From Treponema sp. UBA6852 (lineage in GTDB: Bacteria; Spirochaetota; Spirochaetia; Treponematales; Treponemataceae): a stretch of DNA of 51,331 nucleotides. Both the position numbers and the translations under genes were made by a program. The notes below the pieces were generated by a model, which was given only the letters and a program-made list of their open reading frames with translations, made no database searches and was not told the DNA's origin. This document shows positions 15,060-22,846 of this stretch, one piece after another. Every line of letters begins with the position of its first letter. Within the stretch, counting starts at the first letter, position 1. The DNA lies in contig DKDI01000004.1 of NCBI GenBank assembly GCA_002449305.1, positions 80,739 through 132,069 on the forward strand, given 5' to 3'.

Positions 15060-15623
15060 ATGGGACAGAAATCCAGCATAGACAGGCTTCCCGAAAAACT
15101 CCGCTCAAAGCTGATTGAGCTTCTGCAGAATCCTGCCGTAACACAGAAAGAAATCGTCGGGCTGATAAACGCAGAGGCTGGCGAGAATGTGGTGTCAAGG
15201 AGCAGCGTGAACCGCTACAAGCTCCGCATGGACAAGTTCGCCGCCAAGACAAGGGAAGCCCGGGAGGTCGCGGACGCGTACATCGAAAAATACGGAACAG
15301 AAAACAGGAATAAGCTCGGCAAGGTCGTGAACGAATACATCAAGCTTATGGTGTTCGACCTGACAACCGAGCTTGAGGAGCTAAAGGATTCAGACGGAGA
15401 GATAAAGCCGGAAAATCTGGCGGACATAATCTACAAGGTTTCAAGGGCAATAAAGGAGCTTGAGCAGGCGGAAAAGCTCAACGCGCAGCGCGAGTCGGAA
15501 ATCAAGGCGGCTGTCCAGAAAGAAGCCGCGGAAAAGGTCGAGACGGTATGCAGGCAGAAAGGCGTGACGGCGGAAACAAAAGAAGCAATCCTTGCTGAGA
15601 TTTTCAGCATTACGGAAAAATGA
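15060..15623 (+). CDS. Mu gp27-like small terminase subunit (DUF3486)
   Basis: A 187-residue DUF3486 protein. The N-terminal domain is a helix-turn-helix ('LPEKLRSKLIELLQNPAVTQ', 'KEIVGLINAEAGENVVSRSS', VNRYKLRM). A long helical C-terminal region ends 'AETKEAILAEIF'. It should recognise phage DNA for packaging with the large subunit, whose start overlaps its stop (ATGA). Confidence 0.88.
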   Translation: MGQKSSIDRLPEKLRSKLIELLQNPAVTQKEIVGLINAEAGENVVSRSSVNRYKLRMDKFAAKTREAREVADAYIEKYGTENRNKLGKVVNEYIKLMVFDLTTELEELKDSDGEIKPENLADIIYKVSRAIKELEQAEKLNAQRESEIKAAVQKEAAEKVETVCRQKGVTAETKEAILAEIFSITEK

Positions 15624-17104
15624 CAATACAGGAAGCAATGGGCAAGGCAGTTCTCCTGCCGTATCAGAAACTATGGATTCTCGACAAGTCTCTCGTGAAA
15701 GTGTGGGAAAAATCCCGGCGCATCGGAGCTTCCTATGTCGAGGCGTTGAACTGCGTTCTCATTGCCATGATGTCAAAGCCGGCTGGAGGAATGAGCTGCT
15801 ACTATCTCTCGTACTCAAAGGAAATGACACAGCAGTTCATAAACGACTGCGCGTTCTGGACGCACATTCTCGGAATCGCCTGCTCCGATATGGAGGAAGT
15901 CGTTGTCAGCGACGAGGACAAGGACATAATGGTCTACAGAATCCGCTTTGATTCGGGCTTTGAGATTTGGGGATTGCCCAGCGTTCCACGCTCGCTCCGC
16001 TCAAAGCAGGGGCATGTAGTCATTGACGAGGCGGCTTTCGTTGACGATTTGCCGGAGCTACTCAAGGCTGCGATGGCTCTCCTGATGTGGGGCGGCTCGG
16101 TTTCAATTCTCTCCACCCATAACGGCGACGACAATCCCTTCAACATCCTAATCCAGCAGATTCATTCAGGCGGCAAGGACTATTCCCTTCATCACACCAC
16201 GATTACGGACGCTCTTTCTGACGGACTTTACAAGCGGATATGCGAGGTCAAGGACAGGGAGTGGACGGAAGAGAAAGAAAGCCAGTGGCTCTCGCAGCTT
16301 GAGAGGGACTACGGCGACGCCGCGGAAGAAGAGCTTTACTGCATACCTGCAAGGAGCGGAGAGCGTTATTTTTCTGCTGCGCTGGTGGCTTCCTGCGCCG
16401 TCAAGGACAAGCCTGTGTTCCGCTTCGGAGCGGACGACTCGTTCACATTTGAGAGAAGAGAGCGGCGTGAAAAGGAATGCAGAAAATGGTTCAGGGAAGT
16501 CAGACCTGTTCTGCAAGCAACGGACTTGCCGGTCTGTTTCGGCGAGGACTTCGCGAGAAGCGGAGACCTTACCGTTCTTCACTTCGACACGGAGCTTTCG
16601 GACGGAGGCACGGACACGCTGTGCGTAATAGAGCTGCGCAATGTTCCGTTCGCGCAGCAGCTCCAGCTCATAATGCTGTGCTGTGAAACGCTCAAGAACT
16701 TCAGCGGAGCGGCTTTCGACTCTCGTGGAAACGGACAGATGATTGCCGAGATGATGGCGCAGGAATATCCCGGCTCGATTCTTCAGGTCATGCTAACAAG
16801 AGGCTGGTACGCGGAGAATATGCCAAAACTGAAAACTGCCTTTGAGGACGGAAAGACAAACATTCCAGACGACCTGTTCCTGAAAGACGACTACAAGGTC
16901 GTCTGCTTGGTGCAGGGAGTTCCGCTCATAACGGACAGGACTGGAACAAAAAGAAGCAAGAGGCACGGCGACGGCTGCATCGCAAAGGCGATGTCTCTCT
17001 TTGCGCACAACGAGCTTGAGGGCGCGGCTTACCAGAAGATGACATACGAGGCGGTCGGGACATCGAACAGATTCAGATTCAAAAAAGAGGACGACGAATG
17101 GTAG
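15620..17104 (+). CDS. Mu gp28-like large terminase subunit
   Basis: A 494-residue packaging motor. The ATPase domain has a Walker A-like 'EKSRRIGASYVEAL' (residues about 28-41) and a Walker B 'HVVIDEAAFVDDLPELLKAA' (about 132-150), with 'GSVSILSTHNGDDNPFN' after it as coupling motif. The nuclease domain begins near residue 305 ('CFGEDFARSGDLTVLHFDTE') and has further acidic segments ('AAFDSRGNGQMIAEMMAQEY'). It powers headful packaging of phage DNA. It overlaps the portal gene by 7 bp. Confidence 0.94.
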   Translation: MTIQEAMGKAVLLPYQKLWILDKSLVKVWEKSRRIGASYVEALNCVLIAMMSKPAGGMSCYYLSYSKEMTQQFINDCAFWTHILGIACSDMEEVVVSDEDKDIMVYRIRFDSGFEIWGLPSVPRSLRSKQGHVVIDEAAFVDDLPELLKAAMALLMWGGSVSILSTHNGDDNPFNILIQQIHSGGKDYSLHHTTITDALSDGLYKRICEVKDREWTEEKESQWLSQLERDYGDAAEEELYCIPARSGERYFSAALVASCAVKDKPVFRFGADDSFTFERRERREKECRKWFREVRPVLQATDLPVCFGEDFARSGDLTVLHFDTELSDGGTDTLCVIELRNVPFAQQLQLIMLCCETLKNFSGAAFDSRGNGQMIAEMMAQEYPGSILQVMLTRGWYAENMPKLKTAFEDGKTNIPDDLFLKDDYKVVCLVQGVPLITDRTGTKRSKRHGDGCIAKAMSLFAHNELEGAAYQKMTYEAVGTSNRFRFKKEDDEW

Positions 17105-18669
17105 ACGGAAAAGAAAATGACAAAAACGAAAAGAATGGAAAGAATCAGTTTGGAGCAGAGCAGGCTTTCGCTGTTCCGTACACGAACAGAACTCCGTGGG
17201 CTGATTTCTCTTTGCTCAACAGACTGTCGCCTGAAAAGCTCGCCTCAATACTCCGCGATGTGAGGAGCGGAGAGTGTCCTGCGGAATATCTGGAGCTTGC
17301 GCAGGACATGGAGATGAGGGACCTGCACTACCGCTCTGTTCTCTCCACACGGAAGGACGCTGTGTGCGGACTCGAAATCCGCGTCGAGCCAGCGAGCGAC
17401 GACAGGCACGACATTGAAATGGCGCAGGCGATAGAGAACGACATTGTAAAGAACCGCTCCGCAAGGTTCATTCCGCTTCTGCGCGATATGCTCGACGCCT
17501 TGGCAAAAGGCTTCTCTGTCTGCGAGATTGAGTGGAGCACCACAGGAAAACTTTGGAAGCCTAGAAAATACGCTTGGAAAGACCCGCGCTGGTTTCAGTA
17601 CGACAAGGAGACCGGGCAGACTCTCATGCTCCGAGACGAGCTGACAAGCGAGCTGCATCCGCTTTTACAAAACAAGTTCATAATCCACGAGCCGCACCTA
17701 ATCAGCGGAACGCAGATTGCCGGAGGGCTGGCTCTTCCGGCGCTGTTCTACTTCATGCTCAAAAGCTACGACGTGACAAGCTGGGCGGCTTTCATCGACC
17801 GCTACGGATTTCCAATCCGGCTGGGAAAATACAGCCGCAAGGCGACCAAGGACGACATCGCAACGCTGCGCCGGGCTGTCGCCTCAATCGGCGCGGACTT
17901 CGGAGCGGTCATCCCAGAGGGCGCAGCAATCGAAATCATCGAGTCCAAGACTTCAAGCGAGAACAGCGAAGCCTATCAGAAAATGGCGACTTGGATAGAC
18001 AAGCAGATTTCAAAGCTCGTACTAGGTCAGACGATGACCACCGACGACGGTTCAAGCCGTGCACAGGGCGAAGTCCACGAGGAAGTCCGGCAGGACATAG
18101 CGGCTGCGGATGCTCTCGCGGTTGCCGATACGCTCAATTCATGTCTTGTAGTTCCGTACATCAACTTCAATTTTGGAGAGCAGGAACGCTATCCTGAAAT
18201 CGTGCTCTACAAGCCGGACGAGCAGAATGTCGAGCAGGTTGTGAACGCAATAGAAAAGCTCGCTCCTCACGGTCTGACGGTCAAGGCAGACGAAATCAGA
18301 AGCATGCTCGGACTTTCAAAGCCGGAGGAGAAGGACGAGATTATCGGCGGCAGAATGCCTGTTTCAGCACCTGATGGAGAATCAGATTTGAACTCAAACA
18401 CGGAACTCAATGCCGCATCTGCTGGCAGTCAATCTGATTCGAGCTTTGTTTCCGACATCGAAGCCGATTATTCAGGCGACCTTGTGCCAATCAGCGACGA
18501 AATAGCGGAAGTACTGGAAAAGGCAGCGGACAAATCAACCGACTTCGACAGCTTCAAGGCGGAGCTTTTGCAGCTTTCGTCAGAATGGAGCGCAGACAAA
18601 ATCGCAGACCTTATGGCGATAGCGTTTTTCTCAGCTCGTGCCAAAGGCGACAGCAATTTTGCAGGGTAA
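17098..18669 (+). CDS. Mu gp29-like portal protein (DUF935)
   Basis: A 523-residue portal protein of the DUF935 family. Diagnostic segments include 'LHYRSVLSTRKDAVCGLEIR', 'FSVCEIEWSTTGKLWKPRKY', 'VTSWAAFIDRYGFPIRLGKY', and 'LGQTMTTDDGSSRAQGEVHE'. It forms the dodecameric ring through which DNA enters the head. The C-terminal 100 residues are acidic and less conserved. It is followed directly by MuF. Confidence 0.94.
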   Translation: MVDGKENDKNEKNGKNQFGAEQAFAVPYTNRTPWADFSLLNRLSPEKLASILRDVRSGECPAEYLELAQDMEMRDLHYRSVLSTRKDAVCGLEIRVEPASDDRHDIEMAQAIENDIVKNRSARFIPLLRDMLDALAKGFSVCEIEWSTTGKLWKPRKYAWKDPRWFQYDKETGQTLMLRDELTSELHPLLQNKFIIHEPHLISGTQIAGGLALPALFYFMLKSYDVTSWAAFIDRYGFPIRLGKYSRKATKDDIATLRRAVASIGADFGAVIPEGAAIEIIESKTSSENSEAYQKMATWIDKQISKLVLGQTMTTDDGSSRAQGEVHEEVRQDIAAADALAVADTLNSCLVVPYINFNFGEQERYPEIVLYKPDEQNVEQVVNAIEKLAPHGLTVKADEIRSMLGLSKPEEKDEIIGGRMPVSAPDGESDLNSNTELNAASAGSQSDSSFVSDIEADYSGDLVPISDEIAEVLEKAADKSTDFDSFKAELLQLSSEWSADKIADLMAIAFFSARAKGDSNFAG

Positions 18670-18673
18670 AAAA

Positions 18674-20011
18674 ATGGCAGACAAACTCATTCCGAAACAG
18701 GCACTTGAATACATCAAAAACAAAAAGCTCCGCCCTGCGTTCAGCTACAAGGATGTGTGGAACGAGGAACACGCCACGGCTTTCACGGTCGCAAAGGCAA
18801 TGCAGCTTGACATCCTCTCCGACATAAAAGGAGCTGTCGAAAAGGCGATTGAAAAAGGCACGACTTTCGAGCAGTTCAAAAAGGAGCTGAAACCCACGCT
18901 CATGCAGAAATGCTGGTGGGGAAAGAAGGATATGACCGACCCACTCACAGGCGAGACCATAGCCGCACAGCTCGGAAGCGACCGCCGCCTGAAGACAATC
19001 TACAGCACGAACCTCCGCAGCGCGTACCAAAAAGGACAGTACGACCGCACGATGGAAAGCGACCTGCATCCGTACCTCATGTACAGAATCGGTGCAAGCA
19101 TCCACCACCGGGAGCAGCACGTGCGATGGAACAACCTTATCCGCCCGAAAGACGACCCGATTTGGAACAGTATTTTTCCACCCAACGGATACGGCTGCAA
19201 GTGCTACACCGTCGCCGTTACAGAAACGAGAAAGCAGAAGTACGAGCGCGACGGAGTTCCGGCTTACGACTCCGGCACGCGGAAAACTGTGCGCGTTCCA
19301 GTCCAGACGGAATCACCGAAACCGAATTACAGGAATTTCTTCAACGAGCGGAAAGGGACTCTTGAGCGCATTCCGCAGGGAATAACTCCCGGATTCAACT
19401 GGAATCAGGGGCAGACAGGACGAACAATACCAGTCCTGCAGGAGTGCATAAAAAAAGCGCAAAACGAAATGCCCGAAGCCGTCGATTCCGTAATCAGGAC
19501 ATTACAGAACTCCACGATTTACAGAGACCAGCTTTCCAGCTTCGTAGAACAGGCATATAAAAACAAGGCTGCCGGAATGGTGAACAACAAGAACACTACA
19601 CCTGTCGGCTTTCTGGACAAAAAGCTCACAGACTTCCTGAAAGCGGAAGGAATAGATGCAGGCGGACGGAACATCATTGTCCTTGAGCAGCGGCTGGTAA
19701 CCGGCGACAAGTACCTTGTCAGGCATGCAAAAGCAGGGAATGCACCGACGGAACAGGATTGGAAAAATCTGATGGATTATATAGCAGACGCGAATGTTTA
19801 CTGGGACAACAGAGACAAGAAGAAAAATCTGCTTTTTCTGAAAAAACTCTCTGATTCAGAATACATCAAAATTGCTGTTGATGTTCTGACCACAGAACGA
19901 TATTTGAGGCTTCCAAAAGTTGACACAATGTTTTATTTAAGGCTTGCAACAGAAGATAATCAAGGTATAGATGAATTCAATGCGATTTTGAAATTAAAAA
20001 AAATAAGATAG
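18674..20011 (+). CDS. MuF head morphogenesis protein with C-terminal extra (possible toxin) domain
   Basis: A 445-residue protein (ATG 18674 after AGGGT; a GTG at 18638 is a less likely start). Residues about 1-230 are the MuF minor head domain ('STNLRSAYQKGQYDRTMESD', 'DPIWNSIFPPNGYGCKCYTV', with the conserved cysteines). Residues about 290-445 are not part of Mu F. They contain 'GGRNIIVLEQRLVTGDKYLV', 'RHAKAGNAPTEQDW', 'VYWDNRDKKKNLLFL' and 'YLRLPKVDTMFYLRLATEDN'. Such ends are typical of MuF polymorphic toxins, and the pattern resembles the PBECR group (Barnase/EndoU/colicin E5-D/RelE-like nucleases). The last 200 bp are notably AT-rich, suggesting separate acquisition. The exact domain class is uncertain. 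Confidence 0.85.
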   Translation: MADKLIPKQALEYIKNKKLRPAFSYKDVWNEEHATAFTVAKAMQLDILSDIKGAVEKAIEKGTTFEQFKKELKPTLMQKCWWGKKDMTDPLTGETIAAQLGSDRRLKTIYSTNLRSAYQKGQYDRTMESDLHPYLMYRIGASIHHREQHVRWNNLIRPKDDPIWNSIFPPNGYGCKCYTVAVTETRKQKYERDGVPAYDSGTRKTVRVPVQTESPKPNYRNFFNERKGTLERIPQGITPGFNWNQGQTGRTIPVLQECIKKAQNEMPEAVDSVIRTLQNSTIYRDQLSSFVEQAYKNKAAGMVNNKNTTPVGFLDKKLTDFLKAEGIDAGGRNIIVLEQRLVTGDKYLVRHAKAGNAPTEQDWKNLMDYIADANVYWDNRDKKKNLLFLKKLSDSEYIKIAVDVLTTERYLRLPKVDTMFYLRLATEDNQGIDEFNAILKLKKIR

Positions 20012-20095
20012 GCGAAGGCGGTGGGAGTTGAACCACACTGCATGTAGCATGTCCGAAGACCCTATGTCCGCTCCTATATTGACTTCTACCTTCGC
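20012..20095 (-). ncRNA. tRNA-like structured element, minus strand
   Basis: Read on the minus strand, GCGAAGG and CCTTCGC close an 84-nt element like a tRNA acceptor stem. The 3' part contains GTGTGGTTCAACTCCCAC, a T-arm-like sequence with loop TTCAACT but an imperfect stem. I could not fit a normal D-arm or anticodon arm; instead CATG-CTA-CATG and GTC-TTCG-GAC hairpins are possible. It may be a tRNA relic or a folded phage RNA. It begins at the base after the MuF stop. Confidence 0.35.
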
Positions 20096-20265
20096 TTACC
20101 TTTACTTGCATAATACGGCTCTCCGCCTTGGAAGTCAAGCCGAAGTTTTAACAGCGGTTAATCTACACCAGAGCTTTCCTTTTCTTATACTTTCATCATA
20201 CGCTTTCATCAGCCAGCGGACATTGCGGCGACCACCTGTAGTCGTGATGTACGTATTCTGAAATC

Positions 20266-20384
20266 GGGGCAGATGCCGCGAGAAGCGGCGGCAAAATGTG
20301 CCTTTGCTGTCGTGTTTGTCACCAAGCGCACATGATGGCAATGTAATGTAAGCCGACTGTGGCGGTTCAAGTCCGTCCTGCCTC
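20266..20384 (+). ncRNA. tRNA-like element with very long variable region
   Basis: GGGGCAG (20266-20272) pairs with CTGCCTC (20378-20384) with one G-U pair. GCCGC-GAGAA-GCGGC fits a D-arm, although its loop lacks the usual GG. GCAAA-ATGTGCC-TTTGC fits a 5-bp anticodon stem with a 7-base loop, U33 and anticodon GUG. GGCGG-TTCAAGT-CCGTC is a proper T-arm. Between the last two lies about 53 nt in place of the usual variable loop. The order of arms is right, but the size (119 nt), D-loop and base 37 are abnormal. No CCA is encoded. Confidence 0.4.
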
Positions 20385-20420
20385 ATAAATCTTGCCGCAA
20401 AAGCGTAAGGAGGTGAACCA

Positions 20421-20636
20421 ATGAAGAAATGGACTAAATGCCTTTTTAGCTTCTGGCTTTGGATTGCGGTGGTTCTTGCATCGTTCATGATGTGTGTCGT
20501 CTCAGTCGCCGCAAGCTCAGTTCCAAAGATTGCCGTTGTGGTTTTTGCTGCGGTCATTTTCACGCTTGCCCTTGCATCCGTGATTGTCAACCCGGGAATC
20601 TTTGCAAAGCAGATTAGCACCGCGACCAGCTCTTAA
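20421..20636 (+). CDS. Small membrane protein, two helices
   Basis: A 71-residue protein with two hydrophobic helices ('FSFWLWIAVVLASFMMCVVS' and 'IAVVVFAAVIFTLALASVIV'). The ribosome-binding site AAGGAGGTGA is almost perfect, which supports real and strong translation. It lies between the tRNA-like elements and the DUF4406 gene. It might be a second holin-like or immunity-type protein for MuF; there is no direct evidence. Confidence 0.65.
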   Translation: MKKWTKCLFSFWLWIAVVLASFMMCVVSVAASSVPKIAVVVFAAVIFTLALASVIVNPGIFAKQISTATSS

Positions 20637-20711
20637 AGCCTGTTTCCGGCAAAAAAAGAAAAAACACCTGCCGTCCAAAAAGACGGCTGCACTCTTTAAG
20701 CGAGGTCAAAA

Positions 20712-21221
20712 TTGAAAGTCTACATCGCAGGGAAAGTTACAGGTCTTGAGAAAGCCGAAGTTTTCAAAAAGTTCAACGAGAGCGTGAGCCAGCTCAAAAA
20801 GCAGGGCTACATTACAATGTCTCCGGCTGTGCTTGCGTCGAACGGCGGATTTGAGCATTCCGACTATATGCACGTCTGCTTCGCGATGATTGACGTGTGC
20901 GACGCTGTATATATGCAGAAGGACTGGCGGGACTCAAAAGGCGCGCGGATGGAGCTTCAGTACGCAAGAAAATTCAAAAAAAAAATTTTCTATGAGGATG
21001 AAAGCACGCGCGAAGATTCAGAGCAGAATGAGGAAAAAAGTATGGCAGGAACGAGCGGCAGCAAATCCGAGAAAGAAAAATGCCGCTTCAGGCACTTTCG
21101 TGCCGACATTCCGCCGGGAATTATTTCCGCGCCACAGGCAGAATTTCCTGCTGTTCCGTGCTATGAAAAATATGGCTGCGAGAACTGCGCCTACAGGACA
21201 CAGAAAGAAAAGGAGCTGTAA
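20712..21221 (+). CDS. DUF4406 protein (nucleoside 2-deoxyribosyltransferase-like) with Cys tail
   Basis: A 169-residue protein from a TTG start. Residues 1-95 match DUF4406, a Rossmann-like family related to nucleoside deoxyribosyltransferases: 'MKVYIAGKVTGLEKAEVFKK', 'SDYMHVCFAMIDVCDAVYMQ', 'WRDSKGARMELQYARKF'. The catalytic-type Asp and Glu are present in this pattern. A basic linker and a C-terminal Cys segment (CYEKYGCENCAYR) follow. It may act on nucleotides in phage DNA metabolism. Its Cys tail resembles the 34-residue peptide at 21572. Confidence 0.8.
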   Translation: MKVYIAGKVTGLEKAEVFKKFNESVSQLKKQGYITMSPAVLASNGGFEHSDYMHVCFAMIDVCDAVYMQKDWRDSKGARMELQYARKFKKKIFYEDESTREDSEQNEEKSMAGTSGSKSEKEKCRFRHFRADIPPGIISAPQAEFPAVPCYEKYGCENCAYRTQKEKEL

Positions 21222-21224
21222 AGA

Positions 21225-21575
21225 ATGGCAAAATGCAAAATTTGCGGAAAAACCGTCAGTTCTTTTTCCATAGCGATAAATCCGCACAACGACGTTCCCG
21301 AGATAAAAAGAACTGTCCGGCTCTGCAGCCGCCGCTGCGCGAACGTTTTTCTTGGCAGAATAAAAGCCTCCCGGACAAGAAAGTCGAACCTCAATGAAAG
21401 AAAAACACTCGAGGCAGTGGACAGGAAGCCTTCAAAGGATGAGATTGCGCAGGCTTTCCTCACGCTCACGACCGGGGAGAGGTGCAATCTTGCTCTCCTC
21501 GGCATGACGGCGATTCTTGAGGACACGCAGTCCCTAAAAGGGTTCTATGAATTCCTCTCTGGCTGGAAAAAATGA
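21225..21575 (+). CDS. Zinc-ribbon-like phage protein
   Basis: A 116-residue protein with Cys pairs in 'MAKCKICGKTVSS' and 'RLCSRRCANVF', a probable zinc-binding treble-clef or ribbon, followed by a helical region with 'ILEDTQSLKGFYEFLSGW'. It starts three bases after the DUF4406 stop. The right end of Mu also carries a zinc-finger gene (com) that controls mom, but similarity beyond the Cys pattern is not seen. Function is unknown. Confidence 0.7.
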   Translation: MAKCKICGKTVSSFSIAINPHNDVPEIKRTVRLCSRRCANVFLGRIKASRTRKSNLNERKTLEAVDRKPSKDEIAQAFLTLTTGERCNLALLGMTAILEDTQSLKGFYEFLSGWKK

Positions 21576-21676
21576 AGCATTCGATTCTGGTCTGCTATAA
21601 GAAATACGGCTGCCCATCCCGAAGGTGCAAGGTTGAAATCCGCTCAAAAAGACGCTGGAAAAATCACACACTGTGA
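21572..21676 (+). CDS. 34-residue Cys-rich basic peptide
   Basis: A short frame whose ATG overlaps the stop of the zinc-ribbon gene (ATGA). The product has the motif CYKKYGCPSRRCK and a very basic tail (RSKRRWK). It shares C-Y-x-K-Y-G-C with the C-terminus of the DUF4406 protein. It is the last gene before the composition changes, so probably the last gene of the prophage. Confidence 0.5.
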   Translation: MKHSILVCYKKYGCPSRRCKVEIRSKRRWKNHTL

Positions 21677-21693
21677 AAAGGTTTTGCACTATG

Positions 21694-21729
21694 TTCCCGA
21701 TAAAAACCGCCTCTTCCCGGAAAATCCCA
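21694..21729. other. Possible right end of the prophage
   Basis: Two similar 15-bp blocks, TTCCCGATAAAAACC (21694-21708) and TTCCCGGAAAATCCC (21714-21728), lie 20 bp apart, ending in CA at 21728-21729. Mu-like ends carry repeated transposase sites and terminate TG...CA. DNA becomes AT-rich immediately after, and the next gene is of another system. The partner end is outside the window, so this is only a proposal. Confidence 0.35.
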
Positions 21730-21818
21730 TATTATGACTTCCAAAACTCTAAAATATAACTGCTTTATTCATTTTGGAGAATTAAAATGAAAACTTATTA
21801 TACATTTATAATGCTAAT

Positions 21819-22217
21819 TTATTCATGTAAACTTGCTAAAAAATCTGAAAAAGTATTTGCGATGCATAAAGTAGAATCATTTTCATGATTCCATAAACAG
21901 ACTTTTCCATCTTTTATAACAAAATAATTTCCTGCCGGATCTGAAGCGAATGGTACAATCTTATCATCAGAAGAATCCAACGGATAATGTTTGTAGATAG
22001 TCTCTATATCTTCTTTATTGAATGATAAAAGAGTTTTAAATTCTTTGTCCTTTTCTGTTTTTGTATCAAAATATTTTAAACTAGGCCGACCACCGTTGTA
22101 CTTGGAAAGGATTTCTCTTAAATCCAATGGGAAAGAAACAGAATGCTCCTTCTCAAAAGCTTCAATTGCATTTGTATTCTTTAATGGTTTTACATATTTC
22201 CATGTAATTTCACTCAT
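21819..22217 (-). CDS. SMI1/KNR4-family immunity protein
   Basis: A 132-residue SMI1/KNR4 (SUKH) protein. Typical features are 'IEAFEKEHSVSFPLDLREIL', 'YNGGRPS', 'IVPFASDPAGNYFVIKDGKV' and 'TFSDFLASL'. Members of this superfamily neutralise nuclease toxins of polymorphic toxin systems by direct binding. It lies 29 bp downstream of the WHH nuclease gene on the same strand, so it is the probable cognate immunity protein. It is the last gene of the dynamin-HerA operon. Confidence 0.93.
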   Translation of the reverse strand: MSEITWKYVKPLKNTNAIEAFEKEHSVSFPLDLREILSKYNGGRPSLKYFDTKTEKDKEFKTLLSFNKEDIETIYKHYPLDSSDDKIVPFASDPAGNYFVIKDGKVCLWNHENDSTLCIANTFSDFLASLHE

Positions 22218-22246
22218 AGTAACAGCTCCTTGTATTAGTATCTCAA

Positions 22247-22846
22247 TTAGCGGTTTTCGTTTCCGCCACCCCAGATTGTTTTTCCACCAGTATGACCAGT
22301 CTTTGCATGAATATCTGAATCAACAAGTTGCATTTTACCAGCTTCCTCATTGTGATGCCAAGTATAACCATCTGGAGTATCACCATTTTTAATCTGCTCC
22401 AATTGTTCAGGATTAAATTTCTTTGCAAGTTCCGGATCTTTTTCAATGGCTGCTTTCAGCTGTTTATTACATTCTGCAAACTGTTCTTTATCTGTTGATT
22501 GATAAAGATTCTCTGGCAATTGAACATCAAATTCAGAATCAAATACAGGAAAAACACCAGTCACATCATTTCCATCCACATCTTGTACAGTTTTGAGTTC
22601 AAATGGAACTCCAGTTGTAGGATGTCTATCTCCTTCTAGTGATTCATTTCTAGTATGAATTTTTTCTTCATTGCAAGATTCTTTTTTTTCGACCTTTTTA
22701 TCCGGATCATATCCAGTATCTTTTGATTTTGCTTCGTTGATATTGAAAATTTCATTTTTTATGATTTTCTTATCTGGATCAAACGAGGATTTTATTTCTG
22801 CTCCTTTTAACAAAACTTCAGCAGTTTTCGGTATCAACTCGCTCAT
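22247..22846 (-). CDS. WHH-type HNH/ENDO VII nuclease toxin
   Basis: A 199-residue protein. The C-terminal 45 residues hold the nuclease signature: 'GYTWHHNEEAGKMQLVDSDI' (about residues 157-176) and 'HAKTGHTGG'. This is the WHH version of the HNH/ENDO VII fold, which cuts nucleic acid using a metal-bound His. The N-terminal 110 residues are charged and probably flexible, with a duplicated motif (FDPDKKI and YDPDKKV). They contain no signal peptide and no known trafficking domain such as PAAR, LXG or RHS. The ATG overlaps the stop of the HerA-like ATPase gene (ATGA), so toxin synthesis is coupled to the ATPase. The SMI1 gene follows. Confidence 0.88.
   Translation of the reverse strand: MSELIPKTAEVLLKGAEIKSSFDPDKKIIKNEIFNINEAKSKDTGYDPDKKVEKKESCNEEKIHTRNESLEGDRHPTTGVPFELKTVQDVDGNDVTGVFPVFDSEFDVQLPENLYQSTDKEQFAECNKQLKAAIEKDPELAKKFNPEQLEQIKNGDTPDGYTWHHNEEAGKMQLVDSDIHAKTGHTGGKTIWGGGNENR

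Noticed and set aside
20266..20384. Normal tRNA-His or a tmRNA
   Set aside because: The size, missing GG in the D-loop, pyrimidine at position 37 and a variable region of about 53 nt exclude a normal tRNA; no tag frame or tmRNA pseudoknots are seen.
20012..20384. Diversity-generating retroelement repeats, as known from Treponema denticola
   Set aside because: No reverse transcriptase, no template/variable repeat pair and no adenine-biased differences are present.
20135..20620. Long open frame of 161 codons on the minus strand
   Set aside because: It covers the small membrane gene at 20421 and a tRNA-like element, has no ribosome-binding site, and the plus-strand gene has an almost perfect one.
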